Shown here one piece after another: positions 1-9,100 of a stretch of DNA of 64,000 nucleotides (position 1 is its first letter; each line of letters opens with the position of its first letter). The position numbers and the translations under genes are program-made. This DNA comes from Gillisia limnaea DSM 15749 (lineage in GTDB: Bacteria; Bacteroidota; Bacteroidia; Flavobacteriales; Flavobacteriaceae), in contig NZ_JH594606.1 of assembly GCF_000243235.1 (NCBI RefSeq), forward strand, positions 1,236,023-1,300,022, written 5' to 3'. The notes below the pieces were generated by a model. The model was not told the origin of the DNA. It searched no databases and saw nothing but the letters and a program-made list of their open reading frames with translations.

Positions 1-1
1 A

Positions 2-1099
2 GTGGAAGGGATAGAGAATGTTCCATTTGGTTTAAGTCTTGGAGATTTGGTAGGAAATGACCTGGATCTCTTTAATCCATATATAAAAGCCGTAAAGAAG
101 GTGGGAATCCCGTGGTACAATTTGCTGGGTAATCATGATATAAATTTTGATGTGGAAAACGATATGCTTTCCGATGAAACCTACGAAGCACATTTTGGCC
201 CCGCCAATTACGCTTTTAATTACGGCAAGGTACATTTCCTGATTTTGGATGATATTTTATATCCGGATCCCCGGGATGGAAAAGGTTATTGGGGAGGTTT
301 TAGGGAAGACCAGTTTGAGTTTATAGAAAGTAACCTAAAGCATGTGCCAAAAAATCACCTTGTCGTCATCGCGATGCATATTCCTCTTAGTGAACCCGAT
401 GGCGTAGATACTTTTCGCGATGAAGACCGGGACCGGCTTTTTCAACTATTAAAAGAATTCCCAAACACGCTTTCACTTTCTGCGCATACGCATATTCAGC
501 GCCAGGATTTCTTTAGCAAAGAAGAGGGGTGGCAGCAGGATAAGCCACATCATCACTACAATGTAGGGACTACTTCAGGTGATTGGTATTCGGGAAAATT
601 GGATGAAAATAATATTCCGGTTTCCACAATGCGAGACGGTACCCCAAAAGGCTATGCGTTTATTAATTTCAACGGAAGTGATTATAGTATAGATTATAAA
701 GTTGCCGGAAAACCTGCAGCATATCAAATGGAGGTTTTTTCGCCAAAAGTAGTTGCCAAGGGTAGGAGAACCAAGGCAGGGATTTATGTGAATTTCTTTA
801 TGGGAACCCAAGGCGATGAGGTACTATATCGAGTTGATGATGGTGATTGGAATGAAATGCAATATTTGGAAGAATACGATCCTTCCTACGTAGAAATGGT
901 ATATGAATGGGATTTAACCGAAGAATTGATGCACGGCAGGAGATCCTCTAATCCTATTAAAACTGAGCATTTATGGCGGGGTGATATTCCCACGAAACTG
1001 GAAACTGGTCAACATACAATAGAAATAAAAGCCACTGATATGTTTGGGAAAACCCATAGGGCTAAGAGTAGTTATCGATTAGCAGAACCCGTTGAGTAG
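2..1099 (+). CDS. Calcineurin-like metallophosphoesterase, 5' truncated by window edge
   Basis: This is the C-terminal 365 residues of a calcineurin-like phosphoesterase; the reading frame is open to the first base, so the true start lies outside the window. Metal-binding motifs of the family are visible in order: GD (residues 14-15 of the fragment), GNHD (43-46), a histidine in AMHIP (124-128) and AHTH (161-164). The first family motif (DxH) must lie upstream. A roughly 90-residue C-terminal part after residue 270 resembles the beta-rich accessory domain of Bacteroidota secreted phosphoesterases. The next gene also encodes a phosphodiesterase, which suggests phosphate or glycerol-phosphate scavenging. 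The substrate cannot be read from the sequence. Confidence 0.88.
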   Translation: MEGIENVPFGLSLGDLVGNDLDLFNPYIKAVKKVGIPWYNLLGNHDINFDVENDMLSDETYEAHFGPANYAFNYGKVHFLILDDILYPDPRDGKGYWGGFREDQFEFIESNLKHVPKNHLVVIAMHIPLSEPDGVDTFRDEDRDRLFQLLKEFPNTLSLSAHTHIQRQDFFSKEEGWQQDKPHHHYNVGTTSGDWYSGKLDENNIPVSTMRDGTPKGYAFINFNGSDYSIDYKVAGKPAAYQMEVFSPKVVAKGRRTKAGIYVNFFMGTQGDEVLYRVDDGDWNEMQYLEEYDPSYVEMVYEWDLTEELMHGRRSSNPIKTEHLWRGDIPTKLETGQHTIEIKATDMFGKTHRAKSSYRLAEPVE

Positions 1100-1127
1100 T
1101 TGAGTTTAAATTTTGTGTTTCTTTTGC

Positions 1128-1174
1128 AAGGCCTGCCCAAAGTTCTTTATTTTTACGGGTGGGCCTTTATTTTA
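1128..1174 (+). terminator. Hairpin after the phosphoesterase
   Basis: Bases 1128-1138 pair with 1157-1167 over 11 positions, two of them G-U, with an 18-base loop, followed by TTTATTTT. It sits 28 bases after the phosphoesterase stop and 13 bases before the next ATG, so it may attenuate rather than fully separate the two genes. Confidence 0.5.
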
Positions 1175-1186
1175 AAATTAATTAAG

Positions 1187-2122
1187 ATGAAAATTATAAA
1201 AAACATATTACTTGCTTTCTTGATAATTGCTGGAGGTTGTAAGAATGATAAAGAGCAAAAACAAGAGGATCAAGGAACCAAATCGGAAGTAACAAGTATT
1301 CAGGTGCAGGGGCATCGTGGTGATAGGGGGAATTTTCCCGAGAATAGTATCCCTGCATTTATAAGTGCGGTAGAAAAAGACGTCGACGTGATCGAGATGG
1401 ATGTAGTAATTTCCAAAGATAAAAAAGTAGTGGTGTCCCACGAGCCATTTATGCATTCGCTATATGTTTTGACTCCATCGGGCGAAACAATTTCTGAAGA
1501 AAATCAGGAAAAATTTAACCTTTACGAGATGACATACGATAGCATCAGGAAATTTGATGTTGGTTCTAAAGGAAATAAATTATTTCCTGACCAGCAAAAG
1601 GGAAAAACCTATAAACCTTTACTTGCCGAAGCGATAGACTCCATAGAAAATTTTATAAAAAAGAATAATCTGGACGAGGTAAAATATAATATTGAATTGA
1701 AATCTTCAGAAAATGAATATGGTACTTATCAGCCGGAACCTAAAGAGTTCGTAGAATTGGTGATGCAGGTTATTCAGGATAAAAACCTTCAGGAAAAAAT
1801 GAATTTACAATCTTTTGATGTCAATATTCTCAATCAAATTCATCAAAAATATCCTGAAGTTGAAACCGGCTATTTGGTATATACTGGAGGGATTCAAAAA
1901 AACCTTGATTTACTTAAATTCCGACCGGAAATTTACAGTCCGAATTATGGATTAGTAAAAAATGCTGCTTTTGTAGATTCTATTAAAACTATGGAAATGA
2001 AATTAATTCCCTGGACGGTTAATGAGCCTGAAGTCATTAAAAAAATGATAGAGTTAGAAGTTGATGGTATTATCACCGATTATCCGGAACGGGTGCTCCA
2101 GGTATTAAATACTCAAAATTAA
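1187..2122 (+). CDS. Glycerophosphodiester phosphodiesterase lipoprotein
   Basis: Predicted 311-residue GDPD-family enzyme that hydrolyses glycerophosphodiesters to glycerol-3-phosphate and an alcohol. The open frame extends upstream to a TTG, but the ATG at 1187 is preferred: it gives a clean lipoprotein signal (MKIIKNILLAFLIIAGGC) with the lipobox cysteine at residue 18. Family residues visible are H43-R44 in GHRG, E52-N53 in PENS, the E70/D72 pair in EMD and H85. The C-terminal end has the typical PWTVNEP and DGIITDYP segments of the barrel. It probably sits at the outer or inner membrane facing the periplasm. Confidence 0.9.
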   Translation: MKIIKNILLAFLIIAGGCKNDKEQKQEDQGTKSEVTSIQVQGHRGDRGNFPENSIPAFISAVEKDVDVIEMDVVISKDKKVVVSHEPFMHSLYVLTPSGETISEENQEKFNLYEMTYDSIRKFDVGSKGNKLFPDQQKGKTYKPLLAEAIDSIENFIKKNNLDEVKYNIELKSSENEYGTYQPEPKEFVELVMQVIQDKNLQEKMNLQSFDVNILNQIHQKYPEVETGYLVYTGGIQKNLDLLKFRPEIYSPNYGLVKNAAFVDSIKTMEMKLIPWTVNEPEVIKKMIELEVDGIITDYPERVLQVLNTQN

Positions 2123-3288
2123 GATTCTATAAATTTGATTATTTAAACCCATAATTTTCTTAATTATTTTGACACACTAAAGCTTGATTTTTACATCAGT
2201 GGCTTGGCTAACCTTCAGTTTGTTTTAAATAAATCAAAAGTAAAATAGGTTATTGAGAAATGGAGCAGTCTCAAAAATGAACTAATAATGCAGTGGCCGG
2301 GAGTAAACAGGTAGCGGGACGGTTATACCTGATTAATAAAAGAACCAATTAATAAACATTAAATGAACAGGCCTTGGGGTCTACCAACAACCACAAAATC
2401 CAGTAAATAGGTTCAATGGCACTTGAAAAACCCTATAACAAAATAAACAAACAAAAAAGCAAGGCTATAGGAAATTATGTTTTTTGTATATCCGTTTAAT
2501 GTCCACTCGCTGTAATGCTTGCTATAACTAACCTGTCAAATATTTTGTCCCCAAAATATCGTCTATTCAACTTGTATACGAACTCATTGAGGTATAATTG
2601 CAGGTATTTTTTCTTGATTTTATGATAGGTGCCTACAAAATTCCTTTTCTAATTATGGAAAGCTTACATTTTCAAGGGGTAAGGCTGGATATAGATGCCT
2701 TATATCGTTTTCTAAACAAGCTCAATAACCGTTGAAAGTACAAGTTAAACAGATTTCCTTTTGCTCATACTTCAAAACTTCTTGGAGGGATAATGAACAA
2801 GCAGAACTATGTCAAATTAAAGAGAAAAATTTCAAGGGTTTTGCAACGCTGAAAACTGGGGAAAACCTGAGCGTAAAGGTAAATTACTTTTAGCTCTTAG
2901 TAAATATTCACCAGAACCTGAAGGTTTAAATAGGTGTATGGTTAACAGCTATGCGAAAAAATATGATTACACTACCTTGATGAATATTAAGGATTTTAAA
3001 AATTCTTACAGGTCTGTATGTATATGGAAAAAACTCTATTGGTTATTTTGACATTTTAATAACTATCAAGCTCAGGATTATAACAGGTGTATTGAAATAT
3101 TGGAAAGTGAAAATGGAGATATTGAGAAAATAATAGGGGAATTTAAAGTAATATTTTTATTTTTTACCTGTTTTTTATAAACTGTAAAGTAGAGCTTAGC
3201 TTTTATTTAATGCTCAAGTTACATAACACTTACATTTATAAAACACATTCATTCGTTTTTTGCAGCTGGCTGTAAGGTTTTGAAAAAC
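2123..3288. other. Long non-coding/decayed stretch
   Basis: There is no intact gene in these 1166 bases. Bases 2622-2815 carry an IS1634-like transposase relic (separate entry). Bases 2821-3180 are open in one frame except for a TGA at 3049-3051; that frame has no plausible start and encodes about 120 residues that I do not recognise, probably a decayed gene. Bases 2123-2620 are AT-rich with no readable frame. At 3275-3290, AGGTTTT/AAAACCT forms a small hairpin at the end of the LytTR gene but lacks a T-run. Confidence 0.5.
2622..2815 (+). pseudogene. IS1634-like transposase relic
   Basis: Read from 2622, one frame gives a segment with LDIDALYRFLNKLNNR, then TGA (2733-2735), then in the same frame FAHTSKLLGG. 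This order (a D-ID-LYR-LDKL helix followed by SFxHTxKVLGG) is familiar from the N-terminal half of IS1634/IS4-type transposases. The catalytic region that should follow cannot be found, and no terminal inverted repeats were seen. It is a fragment, not a working element. Confidence 0.4.
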
Positions 3289-3987
3289 CTAAATCCTATC
3301 TAGCACATCCTTTTTAAAGGATTTTCCAATTGGCAACTTAGTGTCGTTTTGAAGCAATAGTAGATTGCCATCTATCAATTTCAATCGGTTAAAATTTATC
3401 ACATAAGACTTATGGATTCTCAAAAATTCATTCGGCAATTTTTCTAAAAAATCGGTAAGTGTTTGTGGCGTTAAGATCATCTTTTCTGTAAAGATTTTAA
3501 TATAATTCCCATAGGCTTCAATATATTGGATCTCCTCGAAATTGATTTTTATAATCTTCTTATCGCTTTTTACAAATATTGAAGTGGTAACATCTTCTTT
3601 TTCAGTAGGAACTGTTTCAGCTTTTAAAACTGCTGGTTGCTTTACTTTTAGAACTGCCTGTAAAAAGCGTTCTAGCGAGAAGGGTTTCAGCAAATAATCT
3701 GTAACAGCTAATTCAAAACCTTCAAGTGCATACTCTGTATATGCTGTGGTAATAATCACATTAGGCTTGCGCTGCATCGTTTTTAAAAGACTTATGCCAG
3801 AAAGTTTAGGCATATTAATGTCCAGAAATAGGATATCTATAGACCTTTCTTGTAAGATTTCCATGACCTCAAAAGCATTTTTACAAGAAGCTATTAGTTC
3901 CAAATTTGGGATTTCCTGAATATAGCTCTCTATAATCTGTCGCGCAATTGGCTCATCATCGGCTATAATACATTGTAGATTTTTCAT
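3289..3987 (-). CDS. LytTR-family response regulator
   Basis: Predicted 232-residue response regulator. The receiver domain covers about residues 1-120, with acidic D10-D11, phospho-acceptor D56 in DILFLD, T80/T81 and K101 in the LLKPF motif. A LytTR DNA-binding domain covers about 136-232. Such regulators bind short direct repeats upstream of target promoters. The gene is translationally coupled to the sensor kinase upstream (one base between kinase stop and this ATG). Divergent transcription from the hydrolase/ABC operon suggests that operon as the target, which is an inference. Confidence 0.95.
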   Translation of the reverse strand: MKNLQCIIADDEPIARQIIESYIQEIPNLELIASCKNAFEVMEILQERSIDILFLDINMPKLSGISLLKTMQRKPNVIITTAYTEYALEGFELAVTDYLLKPFSLERFLQAVLKVKQPAVLKAETVPTEKEDVTTSIFVKSDKKIIKINFEEIQYIEAYGNYIKIFTEKMILTPQTLTDFLEKLPNEFLRIHKSYVINFNRLKLIDGNLLLLQNDTKLPIGKSFKKDVLDRI

Positions 3988-3988
3988 T

Positions 3989-4966
3989 TTATAAGTCGAT
4001 TGCTAATTCTATATTATAGGTTTTGTCATTTTCAGTAATAAGCAAGGAATGTCTTTCGGGATACATAAGCGTTAATCGTTTTTTTGCGTTCATCAATCCA
4101 ATCCCGTTTTTGCCTTTTTCCAAATTTTCTATTGCTGCCCCCATTTTATATTTGGTGTTTTCACACTTAAATATCAATCTGTCATTTACTTCTTTTATTG
4201 AAACCACTACCCTGCTCTTTTCTTCTACTGATACTCCTAAATATTTAAAAGCATTTTCAACAAATACAATAAATAGCATGGGCGCAATCTTTTGAGAAGA
4301 CAAATTTCCTGTTTTGGTAAATTGAATAGCTGTGGTGTCTTCTAATCTGATTTTTTCCAAGGAGATATAATTTTCCAAATATTGGATTTCCTTTTCTAAA
4401 GGCACTAGCGTTTCTTTGGTTTCATATAAGCTATAGCGGAGTAAATCTGATAATTTCAACATTAAGCCTGGCAATTTATCTGATTTCATAACAGATAATC
4501 CGTATAGATTATTCAAGGTATTGAACAAAAAATGTGGGTTTAACTGTGCTTTCAGCAATTTTAATTCGGCTTCTTTTTCTTGTTGCCTACGCATAATACT
4601 ATCTCTTGCCATTTTTAATGCAGATCCAAAGACGAGGGCCAAGATCATGATCCCTAAAAAATTAAACAACAGTTTCCATTCGAAAGCTTGGTTTTCAAAT
4701 AGTGTTATAAAAAATATAGCAATCGCAGAAAAAAACAAGGTGTTCCCTATAAATAAAAGAAAAAAAATAAGCGTTTTTTTTCTAAAAAGAGGAAGTATAA
4801 AAAGATTGTTAATATAGACGGCTGGAGCTAATAACAGGATAGCGAAAAACGTAGTTAAAGCCTTGTTCTCAGCCTGTATAGTGGATAATAAAATTATAAA
4901 CAGAAAAAACCATATAAAGAGGTTCTGTACAATCTTGTTATCAATCCACTTATCCAATCTTGACAT
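3989..4966 (-). CDS. LytS/YpdA-type sensor histidine kinase
   Basis: Predicted 325-residue membrane kinase with four hydrophobic helices at about residues 14-30, 38-57, 66-88 and 99-117. A His_kinase domain follows, with the phospho-acceptor H145 in NPHFLFNTLNNL, then an ATPase domain with N238 in the N-box (FVENAFKYLG) and the G-box NGIGL at 287-291. No periplasmic sensor domain is present, so the signal is probably sensed within or close to the membrane. It is the first gene of the pair with the LytTR regulator. Confidence 0.94.
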   Translation of the reverse strand: MSRLDKWIDNKIVQNLFIWFFLFIILLSTIQAENKALTTFFAILLLAPAVYINNLFILPLFRKKTLIFFLLFIGNTLFFSAIAIFFITLFENQAFEWKLLFNFLGIMILALVFGSALKMARDSIMRRQQEKEAELKLLKAQLNPHFLFNTLNNLYGLSVMKSDKLPGLMLKLSDLLRYSLYETKETLVPLEKEIQYLENYISLEKIRLEDTTAIQFTKTGNLSSQKIAPMLFIVFVENAFKYLGVSVEEKSRVVVSIKEVNDRLIFKCENTKYKMGAAIENLEKGKNGIGLMNAKKRLTLMYPERHSLLITENDKTYNIELAIDL

Positions 4967-4988
4967 TTCGGGTGTTTATATATCTTTT

Positions 4989-4996
4989 CAAAAATA
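4989..4996 (-). promoter_or_regulatory. -7 promoter element of the kinase/regulator pair
   Basis: On the minus strand this is TATTTTTG, a full match to the Bacteroidota TAnnTTTG element, 22 bases upstream of the kinase ATG. No clear TTG -33 element is seen at the usual spacing, as expected for an activator-dependent promoter. Confidence 0.5.
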
Positions 4997-5066
4997 TCCA
5001 ATTGCCTTTCTATTTCTGTTTTTGAATGATGAAAGGTAGGTATTCTTGTTTGAACGGCTGTTGTTT

Positions 5067-5104
5067 CCTGATGATGTATCTTTTATAGCCTGATCATTTT
5101 ATAG
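5067..5104. promoter_or_regulatory. Imperfect direct repeat in divergent regulatory region
   Basis: CCTGAT occurs at 5067-5072 and 5089-5094, and TTTTATAG at 5081-5088 and 5097-5104, between the divergent kinase and hydrolase genes. LytTR regulators bind paired direct repeats, so this is a candidate operator. The 16-base period of the second pair is shorter than the roughly two-turn spacing of known LytTR sites. Confidence 0.3.
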
Positions 5105-5181
5105 TCGTAGTTTATCATTCTTTTTTTCGGAAACCCAAGAATTATTAGAGTTTTGGAGTCTCATTTAAAAATTAGAAAACT

Positions 5182-6504
5182 ATGGTAATTGTACAAATGC
5201 TCGCACTTTTAATAATTATGCTTTTCCAAACTCTAGGATATAGCCAGACCAATACTTTAGACTCCTTTTCAGAAAAATATAATTCCCGGCTAACAGAGCA
5301 AAATACAGGAATTGGGATTTTGGTCAAAAATGGAGATAATACAGAAACAACTAATCTTGGCAATTTTAATTTCACAGAGAATAGTGTTTTTAATATTGGT
5401 AGTGCCACCAAAACCTTTACTGCTATCCTTGTATTGCAAGAGATGGAAATGGGGAACCTAAAACTTACCGATAGTATTGGCACCTATTTGACCCCGTTAA
5501 ATAATGTAGATGGTTCCTTAACAATTGAAAGCTTACTTGCTCATGAAAGTGGCCTTGATGAAGTGGTTGGGAAAAATATTCAGGATATGTTCTACAAAAA
5601 AAGCGATTCGCTCTACAATGACAATTTATTGAACCACGTAGAAAAAAGCAATCCTAAAATGCTCGGAAAATTTGACTATTCCAACACCAACTATCTACTT
5701 CTAGGGAAAATTTTAGAAAAAATTACAGATCGGAGCTATTCTGATTTGTTGAGGGAACGCATTTTTATTCCTTTAAAAATGAAGAATACCTACCCATATC
5801 TCCATAAGAACATTCCAAATTTAGTGGCTCCTTTTCATGAGGAAATGGATGTTAGCGAATATTTAGATTATCGGTTTTTTGCAAATATAGCTTATGCTGC
5901 GGGGAGCATTGCCTCTACCCTTTCTGATATGGAAACATTTTACATCTCTCTTTTTGAAACCGAACTCTTACTTAAGCAGCGTACTGTAAAAATGATGGTG
6001 AAAGCTGGAAATGAAACCTATGGCTATGGACTGTTTAAAACCACCAAAAACGGGCAAACCTATTATGGGCACGGAGGGAACAATATTGGTTATGCTTTTA
6101 GAAACCAATACAATCCTGAAACCAAGGATCTGATCTTAATTTTTGCAAACACCAGAAAAATCCCGATGCGTGAGTATCTAACTAGCGATCTGTTAGCATA
6201 CTTGAACAATGAGATAATAGCGCCTTTTAAAAGTGTCGATTTAGAAAATTTTGAAATATACGCGGGAACCTATTTACTTAAAGAAGCCAATCTAACACTT
6301 AAAATAGCCATTGAGGATAACAGAATGTATTTGATCTCTGAAGCCCAAGGGGTTAAAAGTGAATTGCTTCAGAAAAGCGAAACAGCTCTTTACGATACGA
6401 CTGTTGGGGTGTTACTAACTCAAATTGACGGAGATAATTCTAGTTTAACCTTCAATCAAAATGGTTTTATAACCACCATAAGTAAAGTAGGTTCAGAAAA
6501 CTAA
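5182..6504 (+). CDS. Serine hydrolase of the class C beta-lactamase/PBP fold, exported
   Basis: Predicted 440-residue serine hydrolase with an N-terminal signal segment ending near residue 21 (GYSQ). The three active-site motifs are present: SATK with S74 and K77, YSN at 166-168, and HGG at 297-299 in place of KTG. This set is typical of the beta-lactamase family (class C/AmpH/esterase group); activity could be peptidase, esterase or beta-lactamase. About 90 residues after 345 form a separate C-terminal domain. It is the first gene of an operon with an ABC exporter (12 bases to the ATPase) and divergent from a two-component system. A role in modifying or destroying an exported or toxic peptide is possible but unproven. 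Confidence 0.9.
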   Translation: MVIVQMLALLIIMLFQTLGYSQTNTLDSFSEKYNSRLTEQNTGIGILVKNGDNTETTNLGNFNFTENSVFNIGSATKTFTAILVLQEMEMGNLKLTDSIGTYLTPLNNVDGSLTIESLLAHESGLDEVVGKNIQDMFYKKSDSLYNDNLLNHVEKSNPKMLGKFDYSNTNYLLLGKILEKITDRSYSDLLRERIFIPLKMKNTYPYLHKNIPNLVAPFHEEMDVSEYLDYRFFANIAYAAGSIASTLSDMETFYISLFETELLLKQRTVKMMVKAGNETYGYGLFKTTKNGQTYYGHGGNNIGYAFRNQYNPETKDLILIFANTRKIPMREYLTSDLLAYLNNEIIAPFKSVDLENFEIYAGTYLLKEANLTLKIAIEDNRMYLISEAQGVKSELLQKSETALYDTTVGVLLTQIDGDNSSLTFNQNGFITTISKVGSEN

Positions 6505-6516
6505 AGCCCAATAATT

Positions 6517-7380
6517 ATGCAATTGGAAATTCAAAATGTTTCAAAACGATATAGCAAAGATAAATTTGGGATCAAAGATTTTTCCATAACTGTAGAAAAG
6601 GGAATTCTTGGCTTACTCGGTCCCAATGGTGCAGGAAAATCCAGCCTTTTAAAAATGATCACGACGCTTATTAAACCTACAGATGGGATTATTACTTTAA
6701 ATAAAAACAATATTGTAAAAGACGCGAATTATATGCGCAAACAATTGGGGTTTTTACCTCAAGACTTTGGGGTTTACCCTAATTTAAATGCCTACGAGTT
6801 CTTGGAATATATGGCAGCCTTGAAAGGAGTTGGTGGCAAAAATTTAAAACTGAAAATTACCCAACTACTCGAAGAATTAAATCTAATGGATGCTGCCAAA
6901 AAACCCATTGGAAGTTATTCTGGGGGGATGAAACAACGCATGGGCATTGCGCAGGCTTTGTTGAACAATCCTAAAATATTGATTTTAGATGAACCAACAG
7001 TAGGTTTAGATCCAGAGGAACGGGTTCGCTTTCGGAATTTAATTTCAGATTTGGCAAATGATTGTATCGTAATCCTGTCCTCCCATATCGTTTCAGATAT
7101 AGATAGCATTGCAGATCAAGTTGCGGTAATGAAGAATGGAAAATTGATAGCAAAAGGGAATCCAGAAGACATTATTAAAAATGTAAACAATAAGGTGTTT
7201 GAAACTACTATTGATAAAGAACAATTCTCAGTTTTCAAAGCTCAGCAAATAATAGTGAGTACTAAGCGAATAGAAGGAAAAATACTTATAAGATATATTT
7301 CTGAAAACCATGTTAAAAGCTCTGTCAAGAAACAAGCGAATTTAGAAGATGCCTATTTATTCCTGACGAAAACCAATTAA
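6517..7380 (+). CDS. ABC transporter ATP-binding protein (ABC-2 exporter type)
   Basis: Predicted 287-residue ATPase. It has Walker A GPNGAGKS at 35-42, a Q-loop glutamine at 82, the signature SYSGGMKQR at 133-141, Walker B with ILILDEP at 154-160 and a switch histidine in SSHIVSD. The last 70 residues form the extra C-terminal segment seen in CcmA/BcrA-type ATPases of drug or antimicrobial-peptide exporters. It lies 12 bases after the serine hydrolase and one base before the permease, so the three genes form one transcription unit. Confidence 0.95.
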   Translation: MQLEIQNVSKRYSKDKFGIKDFSITVEKGILGLLGPNGAGKSSLLKMITTLIKPTDGIITLNKNNIVKDANYMRKQLGFLPQDFGVYPNLNAYEFLEYMAALKGVGGKNLKLKITQLLEELNLMDAAKKPIGSYSGGMKQRMGIAQALLNNPKILILDEPTVGLDPEERVRFRNLISDLANDCIVILSSHIVSDIDSIADQVAVMKNGKLIAKGNPEDIIKNVNNKVFETTIDKEQFSVFKAQQIIVSTKRIEGKILIRYISENHVKSSVKKQANLEDAYLFLTKTN

Positions 7381-7381
7381 T

Positions 7382-8929
7382 ATGAAATCGTTTTTCATCA
7401 TTATAAAATCAGATTATTTACAACGCACAAGAAGTTATGCTTTTTCAATTACGTTATGCGCAAGTTTGGCCATTGCATATACTTTTGTGCCAGAACCAAA
7501 TGCCAGCTATTCTACCATTAAGATTGGCGATTATGTTGGTTTTTATAATTCTGCTTGGTTTGGATATGTTACGGCTATTATGACGAGCATATTTTTATCC
7601 CTCATTGGTTTTTATCTTATAAATAGTGGAATTAAGAAGGATGTTGAAACAAAAGTGGGCCAGATAGTTGCCACTACTCCTATTTCGAACTTCAAATATT
7701 TGTTTTCAAAAGTTCTAAGCAATTTTTTAGTGTTGTTGAGTATCACTTTTCTTGTGTTTTTAATGAGCCTTGTTTTGTTTTTTTTATATCATGATGATTT
7801 TTCTTTTGAACTTTTTCAGTTTATAAAACCATATTTAATAATCACCTTACCGGCACTCTTTTTTATTTCTGTGATCGCCGTGATTTTTGAAGTTTTATTC
7901 GGAAAATATTCTGTGCTTCAAAATGTTTTGTTTTTCATATTTTTTTCCAGCTTGATGGTGTTTACACCTAAAACCGATGCAGCATTTTCGCTAGATATTT
8001 TCGGGAGTAAAATTGTAATTCATGAGCTGGAAGAAACCGTAAGGGGGATCACAAATGCCGAAAAAGAAATGGATCTAACAATTGGTTACATTTTGAGCAA
8101 TGCAGAGCAAGCCAAGAAATTTCAGTTTGAAGGCATAGACTTCCCTATGTCTTTTATTCTCAGTAGATTGCTTATTTTCCTTTTGGGAGTAGTATTAATT
8201 GCACTGACCTCACCATTCTTTCATCGCTTTAATATTAAAGAAAAATCATCCAATAAAAAATCCAAACCTATAGTAGAAAAAACAAAAATAAACAAAGAAA
8301 TTATTTTAACTAGCTTTCCAGAACTCAGAATAAATTATAGTATTTCAGCTTTGCTTAAAACCGAATTCGTGCTTTTGGTTAGAAAAGGAAATAAATGGCT
8401 ATGGTTATTCAATGTGATAGGAATGATTTTATTGGCTGTTCTTCCATCGAAAATAGCACACCAAATGGTCTTGCCAGTTCTATGGTTTTTACAAGTAAGC
8501 CGACTTTCAGATTTAACCACCAAAGAGATTACTAATAACACACATTATTTTGCATTTACCTCCTACAAACCCATTGGCAGATTATTGATATCGCAATTAT
8601 TGGCCGGGATTGCTTTAATGTTATTAGTAGCCTTACCACTAATAATTCGTTTAGGGCTCTCATCAAATTTTTCAAATATTCCAGCCATAATTTTAGGTGG
8701 AATCCTTATCGTTATCTTTGCAGTATTATTAGGAATCCTCTCTAAAGGGAAAAAATTATTTGAAGTCTTATTCTTTCTAATCACTTATGCAAACATTAAT
8801 AGAATTCCATTTTTAGATTATTTTGGAGGATTAAAGCACCACCCATTATTCTTAGTAAAGCTTGCATTACTTATATTTATTTTGGCAGGTATTAGTTTAT
8901 TGCTAAGAAAATATCAATTAAAAAAATGA
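7382..8929 (+). CDS. ABC-2 type permease
   Basis: Predicted 515-residue integral membrane protein with about 12 hydrophobic segments in two halves. The first half covers residues 15-290; a soluble linker with a Lys-rich patch (IKEKSSNKKSKP) follows near 290; the second half runs from about 335 to the C-terminus. This doubled ABC-2 layout is common in Bacteroidota exporters placed beside a CcmA-like ATPase. It starts one base after the ATPase stop. The substrate is unknown; the neighbouring kinase, regulator and hydrolase suggest an envelope-active or peptide substrate. Confidence 0.85.
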   Translation: MKSFFIIIKSDYLQRTRSYAFSITLCASLAIAYTFVPEPNASYSTIKIGDYVGFYNSAWFGYVTAIMTSIFLSLIGFYLINSGIKKDVETKVGQIVATTPISNFKYLFSKVLSNFLVLLSITFLVFLMSLVLFFLYHDDFSFELFQFIKPYLIITLPALFFISVIAVIFEVLFGKYSVLQNVLFFIFFSSLMVFTPKTDAAFSLDIFGSKIVIHELEETVRGITNAEKEMDLTIGYILSNAEQAKKFQFEGIDFPMSFILSRLLIFLLGVVLIALTSPFFHRFNIKEKSSNKKSKPIVEKTKINKEIILTSFPELRINYSISALLKTEFVLLVRKGNKWLWLFNVIGMILLAVLPSKIAHQMVLPVLWFLQVSRLSDLTTKEITNNTHYFAFTSYKPIGRLLISQLLAGIALMLLVALPLIIRLGLSSNFSNIPAIILGGILIVIFAVLLGILSKGKKLFEVLFFLITYANINRIPFLDYFGGLKHHPLFLVKLALLIFILAGISLLLRKYQLKK

Positions 8930-9100
8930 GCTAAATTCTTCACTTTCCACCCCATCACATCAAGGGTCCTTCATATCATAATCACATATATAATAATATT
9001 TCCGTATTATTTAAAATCATTAGTGTCCGATTGAGGATGTTAGACCACTCCGCTTTTAGTATCCACCCCACCAACTACATATAGCAAGTTGACTTGATAA
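8930..9100. other. Gap after the permease
   Basis: AT-rich sequence with no readable frame. It marks the boundary between the intact ABC operon and the decayed accessory region; no clear terminator was found after the permease stop. Confidence 0.4.

Noticed and set aside
5182-6504. A true antibiotic-resistance beta-lactamase
   Set aside because: The motifs show only the shared fold (SxxK, YxN, HGG); the third motif is HGG rather than KTG and the context suggests another substrate.
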